Assembly: GCF_029626265.1 (NCBI RefSeq)
Contig: NZ_JARUBN010000001.1
Span: 1,674,001-1,738,000 of the forward strand
DNA: 64,000 bases
Direction of reading: 5' to 3'
Source: Micromonospora sp. WMMD1102
GTDB lineage: Bacteria; Actinomycetota; Actinomycetes; Mycobacteriales; Micromonosporaceae
The notes beneath the pieces are model-generated. The model was not told the DNA's origin and did no database searches. It was given only the letters and a program-made list of their open reading frames with translations. Positions 36,206-46,825 of this stretch are shown here, piece after piece. Numbering within the stretch: position 1 is the first letter of the stretch; each line of letters starts with the position of its first letter. The translations under genes were made by a program, and so were the position numbers.

Positions 36206-36853
36206 TCAGTACGCGAGGTTGAGGTGAGCCCGGTGGTGCTCGCGCTTCTCGATCAGGTCCACGAATCCGAGTGCGTAGTCCGGGCCGGAGATCGCTCCGC
36301 CGTCCCGGGGCTGGACGGCGACGTCGTCACCGACCCGGTACGTGCCCAGCCGCTCCCCGCGAACGTGTCCGCCGAACCTGCCCGCCGGGCTGACGAAAAC
36401 CCAGTCGAGCGTTTCCGGCGTGGCCGGGAGGTCGTCGCTGACCAGCGCCGCCACGGTGACGAGCTCGTCGTGGTACTCGGCCGGGGCGTGGCTCAGATCC
36501 GCCACGAAGCGCGGCGCGCCGGCGGCTGGGCGCAATGACGAGAAGCCGCCGACGACGTACAGCGGGATCCCCTCGGCGTCGACGATTCGAGCGATCATGG
36601 CATAGACGTCGCGGAAGGAACCGGCCAGCGGACCACGCGGCGCGAGCGCGCCGACCACGACGTCGGCAGTCGAGACGACCGAGGTCAGCGCCGCCTGGTC
36701 GGTGACGTCGCCCCGGACATAGGTCACGCCCGGGACGGGGTCGGCCGGAACTGACCGGCTGAACGCGGTGAGCTCGTGACCGCGAGCGGCGGCCTCGGCG
36801 ACGATGGCCGATCCGGCGTACCCGGTACCGCCGAGGACAGTGATGCGAGACAG
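36206..36853 (-). CDS. NAD(P)H-binding atypical short-chain reductase
   Basis: A Rossmann protein of about 215 residues: ITVLGGTGYAGSAIVAEAAARGHELTAFSR (GxxGxxG), YVRGDVTDQAALTSVVSTADVVVGAL, VVGGFSSLRPA and LDWVFVSPAGRFGGHVRGERLGTYR, typical of the NAD(P)-dependent oxidoreductase/NmrA-like group. The family begins with Met directly before ITVLGG, but here no ATG, GTG or TTG precedes this in frame; CTG 36853 (L-S-R-I-T-V) is the only candidate. The frame stays open far upstream only as an antisense shadow of the helicase gene. Start therefore uncertain, or the gene has lost its start. Confidence 0.75.
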   Translation of the reverse strand: MSRITVLGGTGYAGSAIVAEAAARGHELTAFSRSVPADPVPGVTYVRGDVTDQAALTSVVSTADVVVGALAPRGPLAGSFRDVYAMIARIVDAEGIPLYVVGGFSSLRPAAGAPRFVADLSHAPAEYHDELVTVAALVSDDLPATPETLDWVFVSPAGRFGGHVRGERLGTYRVGDDVAVQPRDGGAISGPDYALGFVDLIEKREHHRAHLNLAY

Positions 36854-36991
36854 CTCTGGGGCTGCTGTGCCGCCGGTGTCGCCTGGGTCCCACGGGGCCG
36901 GCTGGTTATGCTGGTACGGCCTTCGCGCTCGTCCGGTCGCGGAGGCGTTTTCGTGTGCCTGGATATCTGGCCGTCGGAGGGGAGTGTTCGC

Positions 36992-38701
36992 GTGGGAGCC
37001 CGACTGCCGGTACTCGAATCGTTCCCCGCGCTGCGGGCCTGGCAGCGCAAGGCGTTGGTGGAGTACCTGCGACGCCGCTCCGATGACTTCCTGGCCGTCG
37101 CCACCCCCGGCGCCGGCAAGACCACCTTCGCGCTGCGGATCGCCGCCGAACTGCTCGCCGACGGTACGGTCGAGGCGGTCACCGTGGTCGCACCTACCGA
37201 GCATCTGAAGACCCAGTGGGCGGTCGCGGCGGCCCGGGTCGGCATCCAGCTCGACGCCGCGTTCCGCAACGCCGACCTGCACTCCTCGGCGGACTTCCAC
37301 GGTGCGGTCGTCACCTACGCGCAGGTCGGGATCGCCCCGCAGGTGCACCGCCGCCGGACGATGACCCGGCGGACCCTGGTGATCCTGGACGAGATCCACC
37401 ACGCCGGCGACTCCCGATCCTGGGGGGACGGGGTCAAGGCCGCCTTCGAGCCCGCCGTACGCCGGCTGATGCTGACCGGTACGCCGTTCCGCTCCGACGA
37501 GAACCCGATCCCGTTCGTCAGCTACGAGCGGGGCCCCGACGGCCTGCAACGTTCCCGGGCCGACTCGGTGTACGGCTACTCCGACGCGCTCGCCGACGGC
37601 GTCGTCCGCCCGGTGATCTTCCTGGCGTACTCGGGGGAGACCCGGTGGCGGACCAGTGCCGGGGACGAGTTGGCGGCCCGGCTGGGTGAGCCGATGACCC
37701 AGGACCTGATCGCCCAGGCGTGGCGTACCGCGCTGGACCCGGCCGGGGACTGGATGCCGCAGGTGCTGCGGGCCGCCGACGCCCGGTTGCAGGTGCTCCG
37801 GGCCGGTGGGGTCTCCGACGCCGCCGGTCTGGTGATCGCCACCGACCAGCAGGCGGCCCGGTCGTACGCCCGGCTGATCGAACGGATCACCGGGGAGCGG
37901 GCGGTGGTGGTGCTCTCGGACGACCAGGGCGCCTCGGACCGGATCGCCGCGTTCACCGTCTCCGAGCAGCGCTGGATGGTCGCGGTGCGGATGGTCTCCG
38001 AGGGGGTCGACATCCCGCGGTTGGCCGTCGGCGTCTACGCGACGAGCGCCTCCACGCCGCTCTTCTTCGCCCAGGCGATCGGGCGGTTCGTCCGGGCCCG
38101 TCGGCCGGGCGAGACGGCGTCGGTCTTCCTGCCCAGCGTGCCGCACCTGCTCGGGCTGGCCAGCGAGATGGAGGTCGAGCGGGACCACGTGCTCGGCGGG
38201 CCGAAGCGGGGCGACGGGCTCGACGACGACCTGCTGGAGCGGGCGCAGCGCAACGAGCAGGCCAGCGGTGAGCTGGAGAAGCGGTTCGAGGCGCTCTCCG
38301 CGACCGCCGAACTCGACCAGGTGATCTTCGACGGGGCCTCCTTCGGCACCGCCGCCCAGGCGGGTACGCCGGAGGAGGAGGAATATCTCGGCCTGCCCGG
38401 CCTGCTCACCGCCGACCAGGTTGCGGTGTTGCTGAGCAAGCGCCAGGCCGACCAGTTGGCCGCCCAGCGCCGCCGGAAGACCGCCGAGCCGGTGCCGGCG
38501 CCCCGGCCGATGAGCGCGGCGGAACGGCGGGTCACCCTGCGCCGCCAGCTCAACGCGCTGGTCGCGGCGCACCACCACCGGACCGGACTGCCACACGGGA
38601 AGATCCATGCCGAGCTGCGCCGCCGCTGCGGTGGTCCGCCGAGCGCCCAGGCCACGATCGAGCAGCTCGAGGAGCGGATCGCCACCGTCCAGACGCTCTG
38701 A
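36992..38701 (+). CDS. SF2 DEAD/DEAH-box helicase (XPB/RAD25-like)
   Basis: The product has 569 residues: Q-motif-like LRAWQRKALVEYL, Walker A ATPGAGKTTFALR (about 38-45), Ib VVTYAQVG, Walker B VILDEIHHAGD (133-139), motif III LMLTGTPFRSD, and after a helical insert motif V VSEGVDIPRLAVGVYAT and motif VI AQAIGRFVRARRPGE near residue 360. The last ~200 residues are charged helices. GGAGGGGAG 7 nt before GTG 36992 fixes the start; the open frame back to 36776 has no signal. Most homologues are annotated only as DEAD/DEAH-box helicases; no nuclease or methylase partner sits beside it. Confidence 0.88.
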   Translation: MGARLPVLESFPALRAWQRKALVEYLRRRSDDFLAVATPGAGKTTFALRIAAELLADGTVEAVTVVAPTEHLKTQWAVAAARVGIQLDAAFRNADLHSSADFHGAVVTYAQVGIAPQVHRRRTMTRRTLVILDEIHHAGDSRSWGDGVKAAFEPAVRRLMLTGTPFRSDENPIPFVSYERGPDGLQRSRADSVYGYSDALADGVVRPVIFLAYSGETRWRTSAGDELAARLGEPMTQDLIAQAWRTALDPAGDWMPQVLRAADARLQVLRAGGVSDAAGLVIATDQQAARSYARLIERITGERAVVVLSDDQGASDRIAAFTVSEQRWMVAVRMVSEGVDIPRLAVGVYATSASTPLFFAQAIGRFVRARRPGETASVFLPSVPHLLGLASEMEVERDHVLGGPKRGDGLDDDLLERAQRNEQASGELEKRFEALSATAELDQVIFDGASFGTAAQAGTPEEEEYLGLPGLLTADQVAVLLSKRQADQLAAQRRRKTAEPVPAPRPMSAAERRVTLRRQLNALVAAHHHRTGLPHGKIHAELRRRCGGPPSAQATIEQLEERIATVQTL

Positions 38702-38733
38702 CCGGGGAAAGCCCGCCTGCCGGCTTTCTCCGG
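38702..38733 (+). terminator. Hairpin directly after the helicase gene
   Basis: A 12-bp stem with one G-T pair (38702-38713 with 38722-38733) begins at the base after the stop codon. Confidence 0.7.
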
Positions 38734-38823
38734 GTTGCCGGGGTCGCGCCCGGCCGGCGTCGCCAGCTGTCGCCGCCGGGGCGGCCAGCGAAAGCCGGGA
38801 CACCAGCGAAAGCCGGGATAGAC

Positions 38824-38855
38824 GACCGGAGGCGCCCGTACGGGCACCTCCGGTC
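38824..38855. terminator. Hairpin between convergent helicase and DUF7455 genes
   Basis: GACCGGAGG and CCTCCGGTC close a longer stem that continues through GCCCG/CGGGC after one mismatched pair. It lies 18 nt past the stop of the minus-strand gene and can serve both directions. Two copies of CCAGCGAAAGCCGGGA precede it (about 38786-38820). Confidence 0.75.
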
Positions 38856-38873
38856 AGTTATGTCCTGGTTGGG

Positions 38874-39107
38874 TTAGTTCGCCATCAAATCGGCGCCACG
38901 CCAGCTGAATTCCGGGTCAACCGCGTACCGAACCGTGATCTTCACGAGATCCTCGGCGTACTTGTTCGCGTGATGGCCACAGAACACCAGCTCGCTCCCA
39001 CCCGCGAGGGTGATCCGGAGCTTGCCGGCGGCGTTACAGCGGTCGCACCGTTCATCGGCGGCTGGGGGAGCCACCGTCTCGGGCGGCGGCGTGAGGGTCG
39101 GGGTCAT
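38874..39107 (-). CDS. DUF7455 small zinc-ribbon-like protein
   Basis: A 77-residue protein: Pro/Thr-rich start, then DERCDRCNAAGKLRITLAGGSELVFCGHHANKYAEDLVKI. Cys-x2-Cys and Cys-Gly-His-His form a likely zinc site. GGAGGAAGG stands just before ATG 39107, which is chosen over 39140. It precedes sigA and is common next to sigA in actinobacteria; function unknown. Confidence 0.85.
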   Translation of the reverse strand: MTPTLTPPPETVAPPAADERCDRCNAAGKLRITLAGGSELVFCGHHANKYAEDLVKITVRYAVDPEFSWRGADLMAN

Positions 39108-39351
39108 CGCCTTCCTCCTGCGGTCGTCACCGATGAACACTCTCGTCGTTCATTGCTCACCTATCGTGCAACACCCTTGTGGGGTGTGCCCTTCCCAGTG
39201 TGCCCCCGGGGGACCGATGTCACACGTGGTAGAGACAGTGTGCCGTGCTACCAGGGTGCCACGTCAACGATCACAAATGGGGAACCAACTGATCACCACC
39301 GCCCGATGTACGTGTGGTGATCAGATGGACACGACTGGTTGACTTTTGGGG

Positions 39352-40998
<1,647 letters not shown>

Positions 40999-41288
40999 GA
41001 ATGACCTTCCGGAGGCGATGAGCTGAGCACGGCCGGGATCGGCCGGCGCAGCGCGGTGCGTTGTGTCGGGCCGATGTGGTTGAGGGACCCCCGTGTCCCG
41101 GGCCGGCCGGTGCTCGGCGGTCCGTGGCGCGTGGGCAGGCGTGAATTGTAGCGCCGTCTGCGGCGATCATCCCGCGCCGCACGCCGGAGACGTGGTCCGG
41201 GGCCACCGACTCGATGCGCGTTTTGACTTTGTAAGGATGATACTCGCGGCCGGGGCGGCACGTCACAGGCGTGCGGGAAGGGGACGTC

Positions 41289-42113
41289 ATGCGTGGTACG
41301 GCACCGGCTCCGGAGGAGCTGTTGAAGATCGCGGTCGAGGTGGCCCGGGAGGCGGCGGAGACCGCGTACCGGATGCGTGCCGAGGGAGTGTCCGGAATCG
41401 GCACCAAGAGCACCGTGACCGACGTGGTGACCGCCGCCGACCGGGCGGTGGAGCGGCAGGCGGTGGCGACCCTGCGGGCGACCCGGCCCGCCGACGCGGT
41501 ACTCGGCGAGGAGTACGGCGACGCCGACGGTGCCGGCCCGGCCGGTGACAGCGGCGTACGGTGGATCCTCGACCCGATCGACGGCACCGTGAACTATCTC
41601 TACGGGCTGCCGCACTACGCCGTCTCGCTGGCCGCCGAGGTCGACGGGGAGGTGGTCGCCGGAGTGGTCCGGAACGCCGCCACCGGGGACGAGTGGACGG
41701 CGGTGCGGGGCGGCGGCGCCCACCGGGACGGCCGGCGGCTGGCCGGCTCGACCGAGACCGACCTCGGCCAGGCGCTGGTGGCCACCGGGTTCGGCTACGA
41801 CCCCGCGCGCCGGGAACACCAGGCCGGGGTGCTGCACCGGCTCATTCCCCACGTCCGGGACATCCGTCGGTTCGGCGTCGCCTCGATCGACCTCTGCCTG
41901 GCGGCCGAGGGGCTTGTCGACGGCTACTACGAGAAGGGCCTGAACCTCTGGGACCACGCGGCCGGCGGGCTGGTCGCCACCGAGGCCGGACTCCGGGTCG
42001 CCGGGCTGGCCGGTGCCGCCCCGGGACCGGACCTGGTGATCGCGGCCCCACCGGCGCTGTTCGGGCCGCTGCACGACCACCTGGCCCGGCTCGACGCGGC
42101 CGGCGGGCCCTGA
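41289..42113 (+). CDS. suhB: Inositol monophosphatase family protein
   Basis: A 274-residue protein: EEYGDADG (first metal Glu), WILDPIDGTVNYLYGLPHYAVSLA (DPIDGT metal site), and the C-terminal GLNLWDHAAGGLVATEAG (WDxAAG). It dephosphorylates inositol 1-phosphate or related sugars phosphates, a step toward phosphatidylinositol lipids. GAAGGGGA is 5 nt before ATG 41289, preferred to GTG 41271. Divergent from sigA, as suhB is next to sigA in M. tuberculosis (Rv2701c). Confidence 0.93.
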   Translation: MRGTAPAPEELLKIAVEVAREAAETAYRMRAEGVSGIGTKSTVTDVVTAADRAVERQAVATLRATRPADAVLGEEYGDADGAGPAGDSGVRWILDPIDGTVNYLYGLPHYAVSLAAEVDGEVVAGVVRNAATGDEWTAVRGGGAHRDGRRLAGSTETDLGQALVATGFGYDPARREHQAGVLHRLIPHVRDIRRFGVASIDLCLAAEGLVDGYYEKGLNLWDHAAGGLVATEAGLRVAGLAGAAPGPDLVIAAPPALFGPLHDHLARLDAAGGP

Positions 42114-42120
42114 GCGGCGG

Positions 42121-42669
42121 TCAGCTCAGGTTGGGGTCGGCGCAGGTCCGCGGCGGCAGCTGGGTGCTCTCCGGGTCCCGCTGGCTCAGCGCCTGGTTGA
42201 CCTCGGTGATGGTGGCCAGTTGCTTGAACTCGCCGCCGATGATCACGTCCACCGTGTCGTCCTCGCGTTCGAGCTGGAACTCCGGCTGCGCCTCGTTCAG
42301 GAAGTACGCCCTGAGCACCTGGTACGAGCCGACGCCCTTCGGGCCGTACCGCAGGATCGCCACGGCCTCGTCGATGCCCTTCACCTTCTTCGGTGCGTCG
42401 CCGGCCTTGAGCACCTTGAACTGCCGGTTCTGGAAGTCAATCTTCAGCGTGTTGGCCATGCCGACGGTGTCGGTCCCGTTATAGACGTTGATCTTGATGT
42501 CCTTCGACTGCCGCAACCGGGTGTCGGCGAGCTTGTCGCCTTCCTGGCAGTCGCTGGCGACCTCCTTGCCGGCCTGGGTGTCGCGGACGAGGGTGACGCC
42601 GACGAACACCATGGCGATCACCGCGAGCACGCCGACGACGACGAGGGCCCGGACGCGCGCGAAACTCAT
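42121..42669 (-). CDS. cei: LytR C-terminal domain (Cei-like) cell-envelope protein
   Basis: A 182-residue protein: one N-terminal TM helix (VRALVVVGVLAVIAMVFVGVTLV), then the LytR_C domain DIKINVYNGTDTVGMANTLKIDFQNRQFKV...VAILRYGPKGVGSYQVLRAYFL, which in LCP proteins follows the phosphotransferase domain but stands alone here. M. tuberculosis Cei (Rv2700) has the same architecture and place and is involved in cell-envelope integrity; orthology is inferred from context. Confidence 0.87.
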   Translation of the reverse strand: MSFARVRALVVVGVLAVIAMVFVGVTLVRDTQAGKEVASDCQEGDKLADTRLRQSKDIKINVYNGTDTVGMANTLKIDFQNRQFKVLKAGDAPKKVKGIDEAVAILRYGPKGVGSYQVLRAYFLNEAQPEFQLEREDDTVDVIIGGEFKQLATITEVNQALSQRDPESTQLPPRTCADPNLS

Positions 42670-43092
42670 CTGCTTGGCTCCTGCGAAGCTGGTTTGTGGA
42701 ACGACCCCGACCGGCCGGCCACACGGGCCGCCGTGGCTATCGAGTATGCCGGTGCGCCCGGCGGTTGTCCGACCGGGTGCTGAATCCGCCAGATTTGTCG
42801 GCGCGGCGACGACGATCGGCCGACCGGTACCCCTATCTTCGTGTCGCCTGAGTCACATTGGGAACAACTCCGCGCGCTCGGACGTACATGCATGCCGCAG
42901 GGACGGTATACATGCCTCGCCCGAAGGGGGGTAAGGTACCCCGCTCGCCGGGGCAGTTCCACCCGGCGGCCGCGACCCGGGGCGTGCGTCGGGTCGGGCG
43001 ACCGGAAAAGACGGCCGGCCAGCGGGAACCGAAACAGCGTCCTCCGGCGTTACAACCGGAAGCGACTATATCGATATGGGAGAGTGAGACCG
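42670..43092. other. Divergent intergenic region between cei and the DUF4193 gene
   Basis: It contains related palindromic phrases GTACATGCATG (42883-42893) and GGTATACATGCC (about 42905), and a TATATC hexamer (43067-43072) 20 nt before the DUF4193 start without a clear -35. An ORF through 42912-43080 reads on into DUF4193 out of frame and has no ribosome-binding site. Confidence 0.5.
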
Positions 43093-43389
43093 ATGGCCAC
43101 CGACTACGACGCCCCGCGTCGCGACGAGGTCGACCTCGGCGAGGACAGCCTGGAAGAGCTCAAGGCTCGGCGGGTCGACTCACAGTCGGCCGCCGTGGAC
43201 GTCGACGAGGCCGAGGTCGCCGAGAGCTTCGAGCTGCCCGGTGCCGACCTGGCCGACGAGGAGCTCACCGTCAAGGTGCTGCCGATGCAGTCGGACGAGT
43301 TCCGCTGCGCGCGTTGCTTCCTTGTGCACCACCGCAGCCAGCTCGCGGTGGAGCGCAACGGTGACCTCATCTGCCGTGAGTGCGCCTGA
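43093..43389 (+). CDS. DUF4193 family protein
   Basis: A 98-residue protein: ATDYDAPRRDEVDLGEDSLEELKARR, acidic middle, and a C-terminal zinc-ribbon FRCARCFLVHHRSQL...GDLICRECA (two CxxC). The acidic start plus C4 finger is shared across actinobacteria; RNA-polymerase association has been suggested by fold only. GGGAG lies 10 nt upstream. Part of the conserved sigA-dut block. Confidence 0.95.
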   Translation: MATDYDAPRRDEVDLGEDSLEELKARRVDSQSAAVDVDEAEVAESFELPGADLADEELTVKVLPMQSDEFRCARCFLVHHRSQLAVERNGDLICRECA

Positions 43390-43591
43390 CAGCCGCCTGA
43401 CGGAAGTGGCCTTCCCGGGCGGGGAAGCCGGTCCGGCGGGTACGGGGTGAACCCGCCGGGACGGGGGGAGCGGCGGCCTCCACGCACCGGGGGTCGCCGC
43501 GCGTGATTCGACATGCGGGGTTGGCGGGTAACTGCTTGACTCGAGGCGCGTGCTGGCACGCCCATCCGAGGACACGCGCTGGGAGGTCATG

Positions 43592-44665
43592 ATGAGCCGC
43601 TCCGACCGGGCGCCCGACGCGTACTCGCCGGTACCCGCCGACCAGCCTGCGCCGGCACGGGGTGACGCGCCGGCACCGGCCGACCCGTCCGCGCCGGCGC
43701 GGAGCGACCGGTCGCCGAATGCGGCCGGCACGCCCGCGGCCGGCACGCCCGCGGCCGGCACGCCCGCGGCCGGCACGCCCGCGGCCGGCACGCCCGCGAC
43801 CGGGCGGGTTGGCACGTCCGGGCCGGAGTCGACAGCTCCGGACGGGTCCGCCACGTCCGTCGACGAGCGGTCCGCCGCGCCCCTCGCCGGGGACGACCCG
43901 GAGGCCGACACGTCGGCCCGGGAACTCGCGCTCCGCGACGACGAGCTGAGTACGACCGTCGCAGCGCTCACCGCCGACGAGCTCAACCAGACCCGGCGGC
44001 GCCGGCTGCTCGGCCGGCTGGTCAACCAGGTGCGGGTCGCCCGGCCCGGCAACCTGTTCAAGCCGAGGGCGGCGCTGCGCTGGCTCACCGACACGGTGGC
44101 GGAGATCGCGCCGCACATCCCGGTGCGCGACCGGGAGACACTGCGCCGGCACTTCGACGGGCTCGACGGGGACGCCCTGGCCGAGCGACTGGTCCGCAAC
44201 GCCGTACGGGCCACCGCCGGGATCGGCGCGGCCGGTGGCGGGGTGGCGGCGGTGGAGTGGGTGGTCACCCCGACCCTGCTCTCGGCACCGATCCTGCTCA
44301 CCGCCGAGACCGTCGCCGTGGTCGCCATCGAGCTGAAGCTGATCGGTGAGCTGCACGAGGCGTACGGGGTGCGGCTGCCCGGCGGCAGCAGCCAGCGTGC
44401 GGTGACCCTGGTCCGCGCCTGGGCGGCCCAGCGCGGAGTCAACCCGCTGCTGCCCGGGGTGGGCGTCGGCGCGGTACTCGGTACGGCGGCCCGCAAGGAG
44501 CTGCGGGACCGGCTGCTGCGGCGGTTCGGCCGCAACCTGACCACCCTCGGGCCGTTCCTGACCGGCGCGGCGGTGGCCGGCTTCCTCAACGGCCGGGCCA
44601 CCCGGGGACTCGGCGACCGGATCCGGGAGGACCTCCGCCAGGGGCCCAAGGCCCTCGACGGCTGA
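43592..44665 (+). CDS. Hypothetical membrane-associated protein with repeat-rich N-terminus
   Basis: The product has 357 residues. The first ~90 are Pro/Ala/Asp-rich with five AAGTP repeats (15-bp DNA unit, 43721-43795). Then LTADELNQTRRRRLLGRLVNQVRVARPGNLFKPRAALRW, a helical segment, and two hydrophobic stretches (GIGAAGGGVAAVEWVVTPTLLSAPILLTAETVAVVAIELKLIG) followed by a basic helical C-terminus. No family recognised. ATG 43592 is preferred because GGGAGG is 5 nt upstream; ATG 43589 is too close. Confidence 0.75.
   Translation: MSRSDRAPDAYSPVPADQPAPARGDAPAPADPSAPARSDRSPNAAGTPAAGTPAAGTPAAGTPAAGTPATGRVGTSGPESTAPDGSATSVDERSAAPLAGDDPEADTSARELALRDDELSTTVAALTADELNQTRRRRLLGRLVNQVRVARPGNLFKPRAALRWLTDTVAEIAPHIPVRDRETLRRHFDGLDGDALAERLVRNAVRATAGIGAAGGGVAAVEWVVTPTLLSAPILLTAETVAVVAIELKLIGELHEAYGVRLPGGSSQRAVTLVRAWAAQRGVNPLLPGVGVGAVLGTAARKELRDRLLRRFGRNLTTLGPFLTGAAVAGFLNGRATRGLGDRIREDLRQGPKALDG
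43721..43795. repeat. 15-bp in-frame minisatellite, 5 identical copies
   Basis: GCGGCCGGCACGCCC is repeated five times without change, encoding Ala-Ala-Gly-Thr-Pro. Confidence 0.95.
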
Positions 44666-44678
44666 CCGGACCCGGGTG

Positions 44679-45173
44679 TCAGTTCGGGGCGCGGGCGGCC
44701 AGGATCGCCTCGGCCAGGCGTACCGGATGGCGGGTGCTGACCACCCAGTAGGGCGTCGGGTCGGCCGGGTCGGCCAGGACCACCTGCACCGCCCCCGGCA
44801 CCCACGGCCGCTGCACCACGAAGGCCAGCGGGTCGGCACCGACCCCGAGCACCTCGCGCCGGCCCTCGGCGTCCAGCGGGATCGCGTCGGCGACGAACCG
44901 CACCGGCAGCCGGGCGTCGTCGACCAGGAGTTCGCCGTCGCGTACGGCGAGCCGGATCCGACCCAGCCAGCCGAGACCCACGGCGGCCAGCGGCAACAGC
45001 ACCACGAACGGCAGCCAGGCGCGTACCCCGGTGGAGCCGAGCCAGAGCTCGGTGGCCAGCAACCCGGCGACGGCGAGCCCGGCCAGCCAGAGCCACCAGG
45101 GCAGGGTCAGCCGCTCGGCGAACCCGGCCCTGCTCGGCACGACGGCGGAGGGCTCGGAACTTGTCGGGGCCAC
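44679..45173 (-). CDS. DUF3093 membrane protein
   Basis: A 164-residue protein: FAERLTLPWWLWLAGLAVAGLLATELWLG, a second TM segment, then LGRIRLAVRDGELLVDDARLPVRFVADAIPLDAEGRREVLG and VVSTRHPVRLAEAILAAR. Function unknown. GTG 45173 has TACCCT (complement at 45180-45185) 6 nt upstream: leaderless. Divergent from dut, as in M. tuberculosis (Rv2698 next to dut Rv2697c). Confidence 0.9.
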   Translation of the reverse strand: MAPTSSEPSAVVPSRAGFAERLTLPWWLWLAGLAVAGLLATELWLGSTGVRAWLPFVVLLPLAAVGLGWLGRIRLAVRDGELLVDDARLPVRFVADAIPLDAEGRREVLGVGADPLAFVVQRPWVPGAVQVVLADPADPTPYWVVSTRHPVRLAEAILAARAPN

Positions 45174-45264
45174 GCTGGAAGGGTACGGCCCGGCGCGGCC
45201 GGTCGACCCGGCAGGATGGGGGCAGCACCGGTGGACCGACGAACCCTGACAGGAGAGTGAGCGC

Positions 45265-45816
45265 GTGACGCAGCCTGTGCCCGTACCCGTCCGGCGGCTC
45301 GACCCCGAGTTGCCGCTGCCGGCGTACGCCCATCCCGGCGACGCCGGGGCCGACCTGGTCGCCGCCGAGGAGGTGGAGATCCCGCCGGGCCGGTGGCGGC
45401 TGGTCCGCACCGGTGTCGCGCTCGCCCTGCCACCCGGGTACGTCGGCCTGGTCCACCCCCGGTCGGGCCTGGCGGCCCGGCTCGGCGTGACGGTGCTGAA
45501 CGCGCCCGGCACGGTCGACGCCGGCTACCGGGGCGAGATCCTGGTCAACCTGGTCAACCACGACCGGGACCGCACGGCGAAGATCTCCCGGGGCGACCGG
45601 ATCGCGCAACTCGTGGTGCAGCGGGTGGAGCGGGCGGAGTTCCTGCCCGTCGACGAGCTGCCCGACTCCGCCCGGGGTACGGGCGGACACGGCTCGACCG
45701 GCGGACACGCCGGCCTGGCCGCCCCGCGCACGCCGGTCCAGCCCACCGGGTCCGTCGGGCTCGGCGGGCCGGTCGACGGGGGCGAGCGGGCGGTGGCGGA
45801 GGCGGGTGGTCGGTGA
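45265..45816 (+). CDS. dut: dUTP diphosphatase with Gly-rich C-terminal extension
   Basis: A 183-residue protein. dUTPase motifs 1-5 are clear: [52 protein letters not shown] and the C-terminal [14 protein letters not shown] (normal end RGxGGFGSTG, with His replacing Phe of the P-loop-like arm). It hydrolyses dUTP to dUMP. About 30 extra residues ([16 protein letters not shown]...) follow motif 5, where most enzymes stop. Confidence 0.96.
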   Translation: MTQPVPVPVRRLDPELPLPAYAHPGDAGADLVAAEEVEIPPGRWRLVRTGVALALPPGYVGLVHPRSGLAARLGVTVLNAPGTVDAGYRGEILVNLVNHDRDRTAKISRGDRIAQLVVQRVERAEFLPVDELPDSARGTGGHGSTGGHAGLAAPRTPVQPTGSVGLGGPVDGGERAVAEAGGR

Positions 45817-45926
45817 ACGGGCCGGAAAGTGGAGCCCGGGTCGGCCGTCGCCGTGGGCCGTGGCCGACAATGCGAGTGAGATCCGCCCATCCGACAGCCG
45901 GAAACGGAAGGTAGCAGGTAAGCAAG

Positions 45927-46664
45927 ATGATCTTCTCCCGAGGACGCGGCGGGCGCCACTCCCGCGACGAGCGCTCCGGTCGGCAGTCGGCCGACACCCA
46001 GGACCTCGCCGCCGCGACCGAGCCCGAGGGGCCCAGCCATGGGCCGTACGACATCCACGACGCGCCCTCGGGAGTCCAGCGGCTCGACCTGGGCAGCCTG
46101 CACATCCCCGCCGTGCAGGACGTGGAGGTGCGCGTCCAGGCCAACCCGGACGGCGTGATCCAGCAGGTCGTACTGGTGCACGGCGAGAGCGCCCTTCAAC
46201 TGGGGGTGTTCGCGGCGCCGCGTAGCGACGACATCTGGCCGGAGTGGCGGGAGGAGATCCGTACCTCGCTGGCGGCCGACGGGGTGACGGCGGAGGAGGT
46301 GACCGGCGACTACGGCACCGAGCTGCGGGCCCGGGTCCGTACCCCGGACGGCGGCCTCGCCGACCTGCGGTTCGTCGGGGTGGACGGGCCGCGCTGGATG
46401 ATCCAGGGCGTCTTCCAGGGACGGGCCGCCAGCGACCCGGACGCGGCCGGACCGCTTACCGAGTGCCTCAACGGGCTGGTGGTCGACCGGGGCCAGGAGG
46501 CCAAGCCGGTCCGCGAGCCGCTGCCGCTGCGGCTGCCCCGGGAGGCGGCCGCGGCCGCACCGGAGCCGGACGGCGGCGAGGCCGGCACCGCGGTCAACGG
46601 CGTGGTCTCCGGCCAGCAGCATCCGCGGCACGCCGAGCCGCGACCCCGCCGCGACGGCTCCTGA
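45927..46664 (+). CDS. DUF3710 family protein
   Basis: A 245-residue protein: IFSRGRGGRHSRDE start, then GPYDIHDAPSGVQRLDLGSLHIPAVQDVEVRVQ, LVHGESALQLGVFAAPRSDDIWPEWREEIRTSL and FVGVDGPRWMIQGVFQGRAA, the DUF3710 core, and a low-complexity tail. Function unknown; conserved directly downstream of dut (M. tuberculosis Rv2696c), probably same operon. Confidence 0.93.
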   Translation: MIFSRGRGGRHSRDERSGRQSADTQDLAAATEPEGPSHGPYDIHDAPSGVQRLDLGSLHIPAVQDVEVRVQANPDGVIQQVVLVHGESALQLGVFAAPRSDDIWPEWREEIRTSLAADGVTAEEVTGDYGTELRARVRTPDGGLADLRFVGVDGPRWMIQGVFQGRAASDPDAAGPLTECLNGLVVDRGQEAKPVREPLPLRLPREAAAAAPEPDGGEAGTAVNGVVSGQQHPRHAEPRPRRDGS

Positions 46665-46825
46665 GCCCCACCCACCGCCGCCCGTCGCCCACCGCCTACC
46701 GCCCACCGCCCGCCAGGCGGTGCGCGGTGCCGCGACGGCGTACGCTTGCGGGACGGCGCGCCGCCAGTCGTGTCGGGTACGCGCTACGCGCCGGGACAGC
46801 GCCTCGAGGAGGGTGACACCGGGAG

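Noticed and set aside
36854..38803. Very long minus-strand reading frame opposite the helicase gene
   Set aside because: It is the antisense shadow of a clear SF2 helicase; composition is Arg/Gly/His-rich with no domain, and only its 3' part (36206-36853) is a real gene.
41223..41244. TTGACT and GATACT as a promoter for suhB
   Set aside because: The spacing is only 10 nt, too short for a sigma-70 promoter.
42858..43364. ORF upstream of and overlapping the DUF4193 gene
   Set aside because: No ribosome-binding site, basic low-complexity product, and it overlaps a well-supported gene in another frame.
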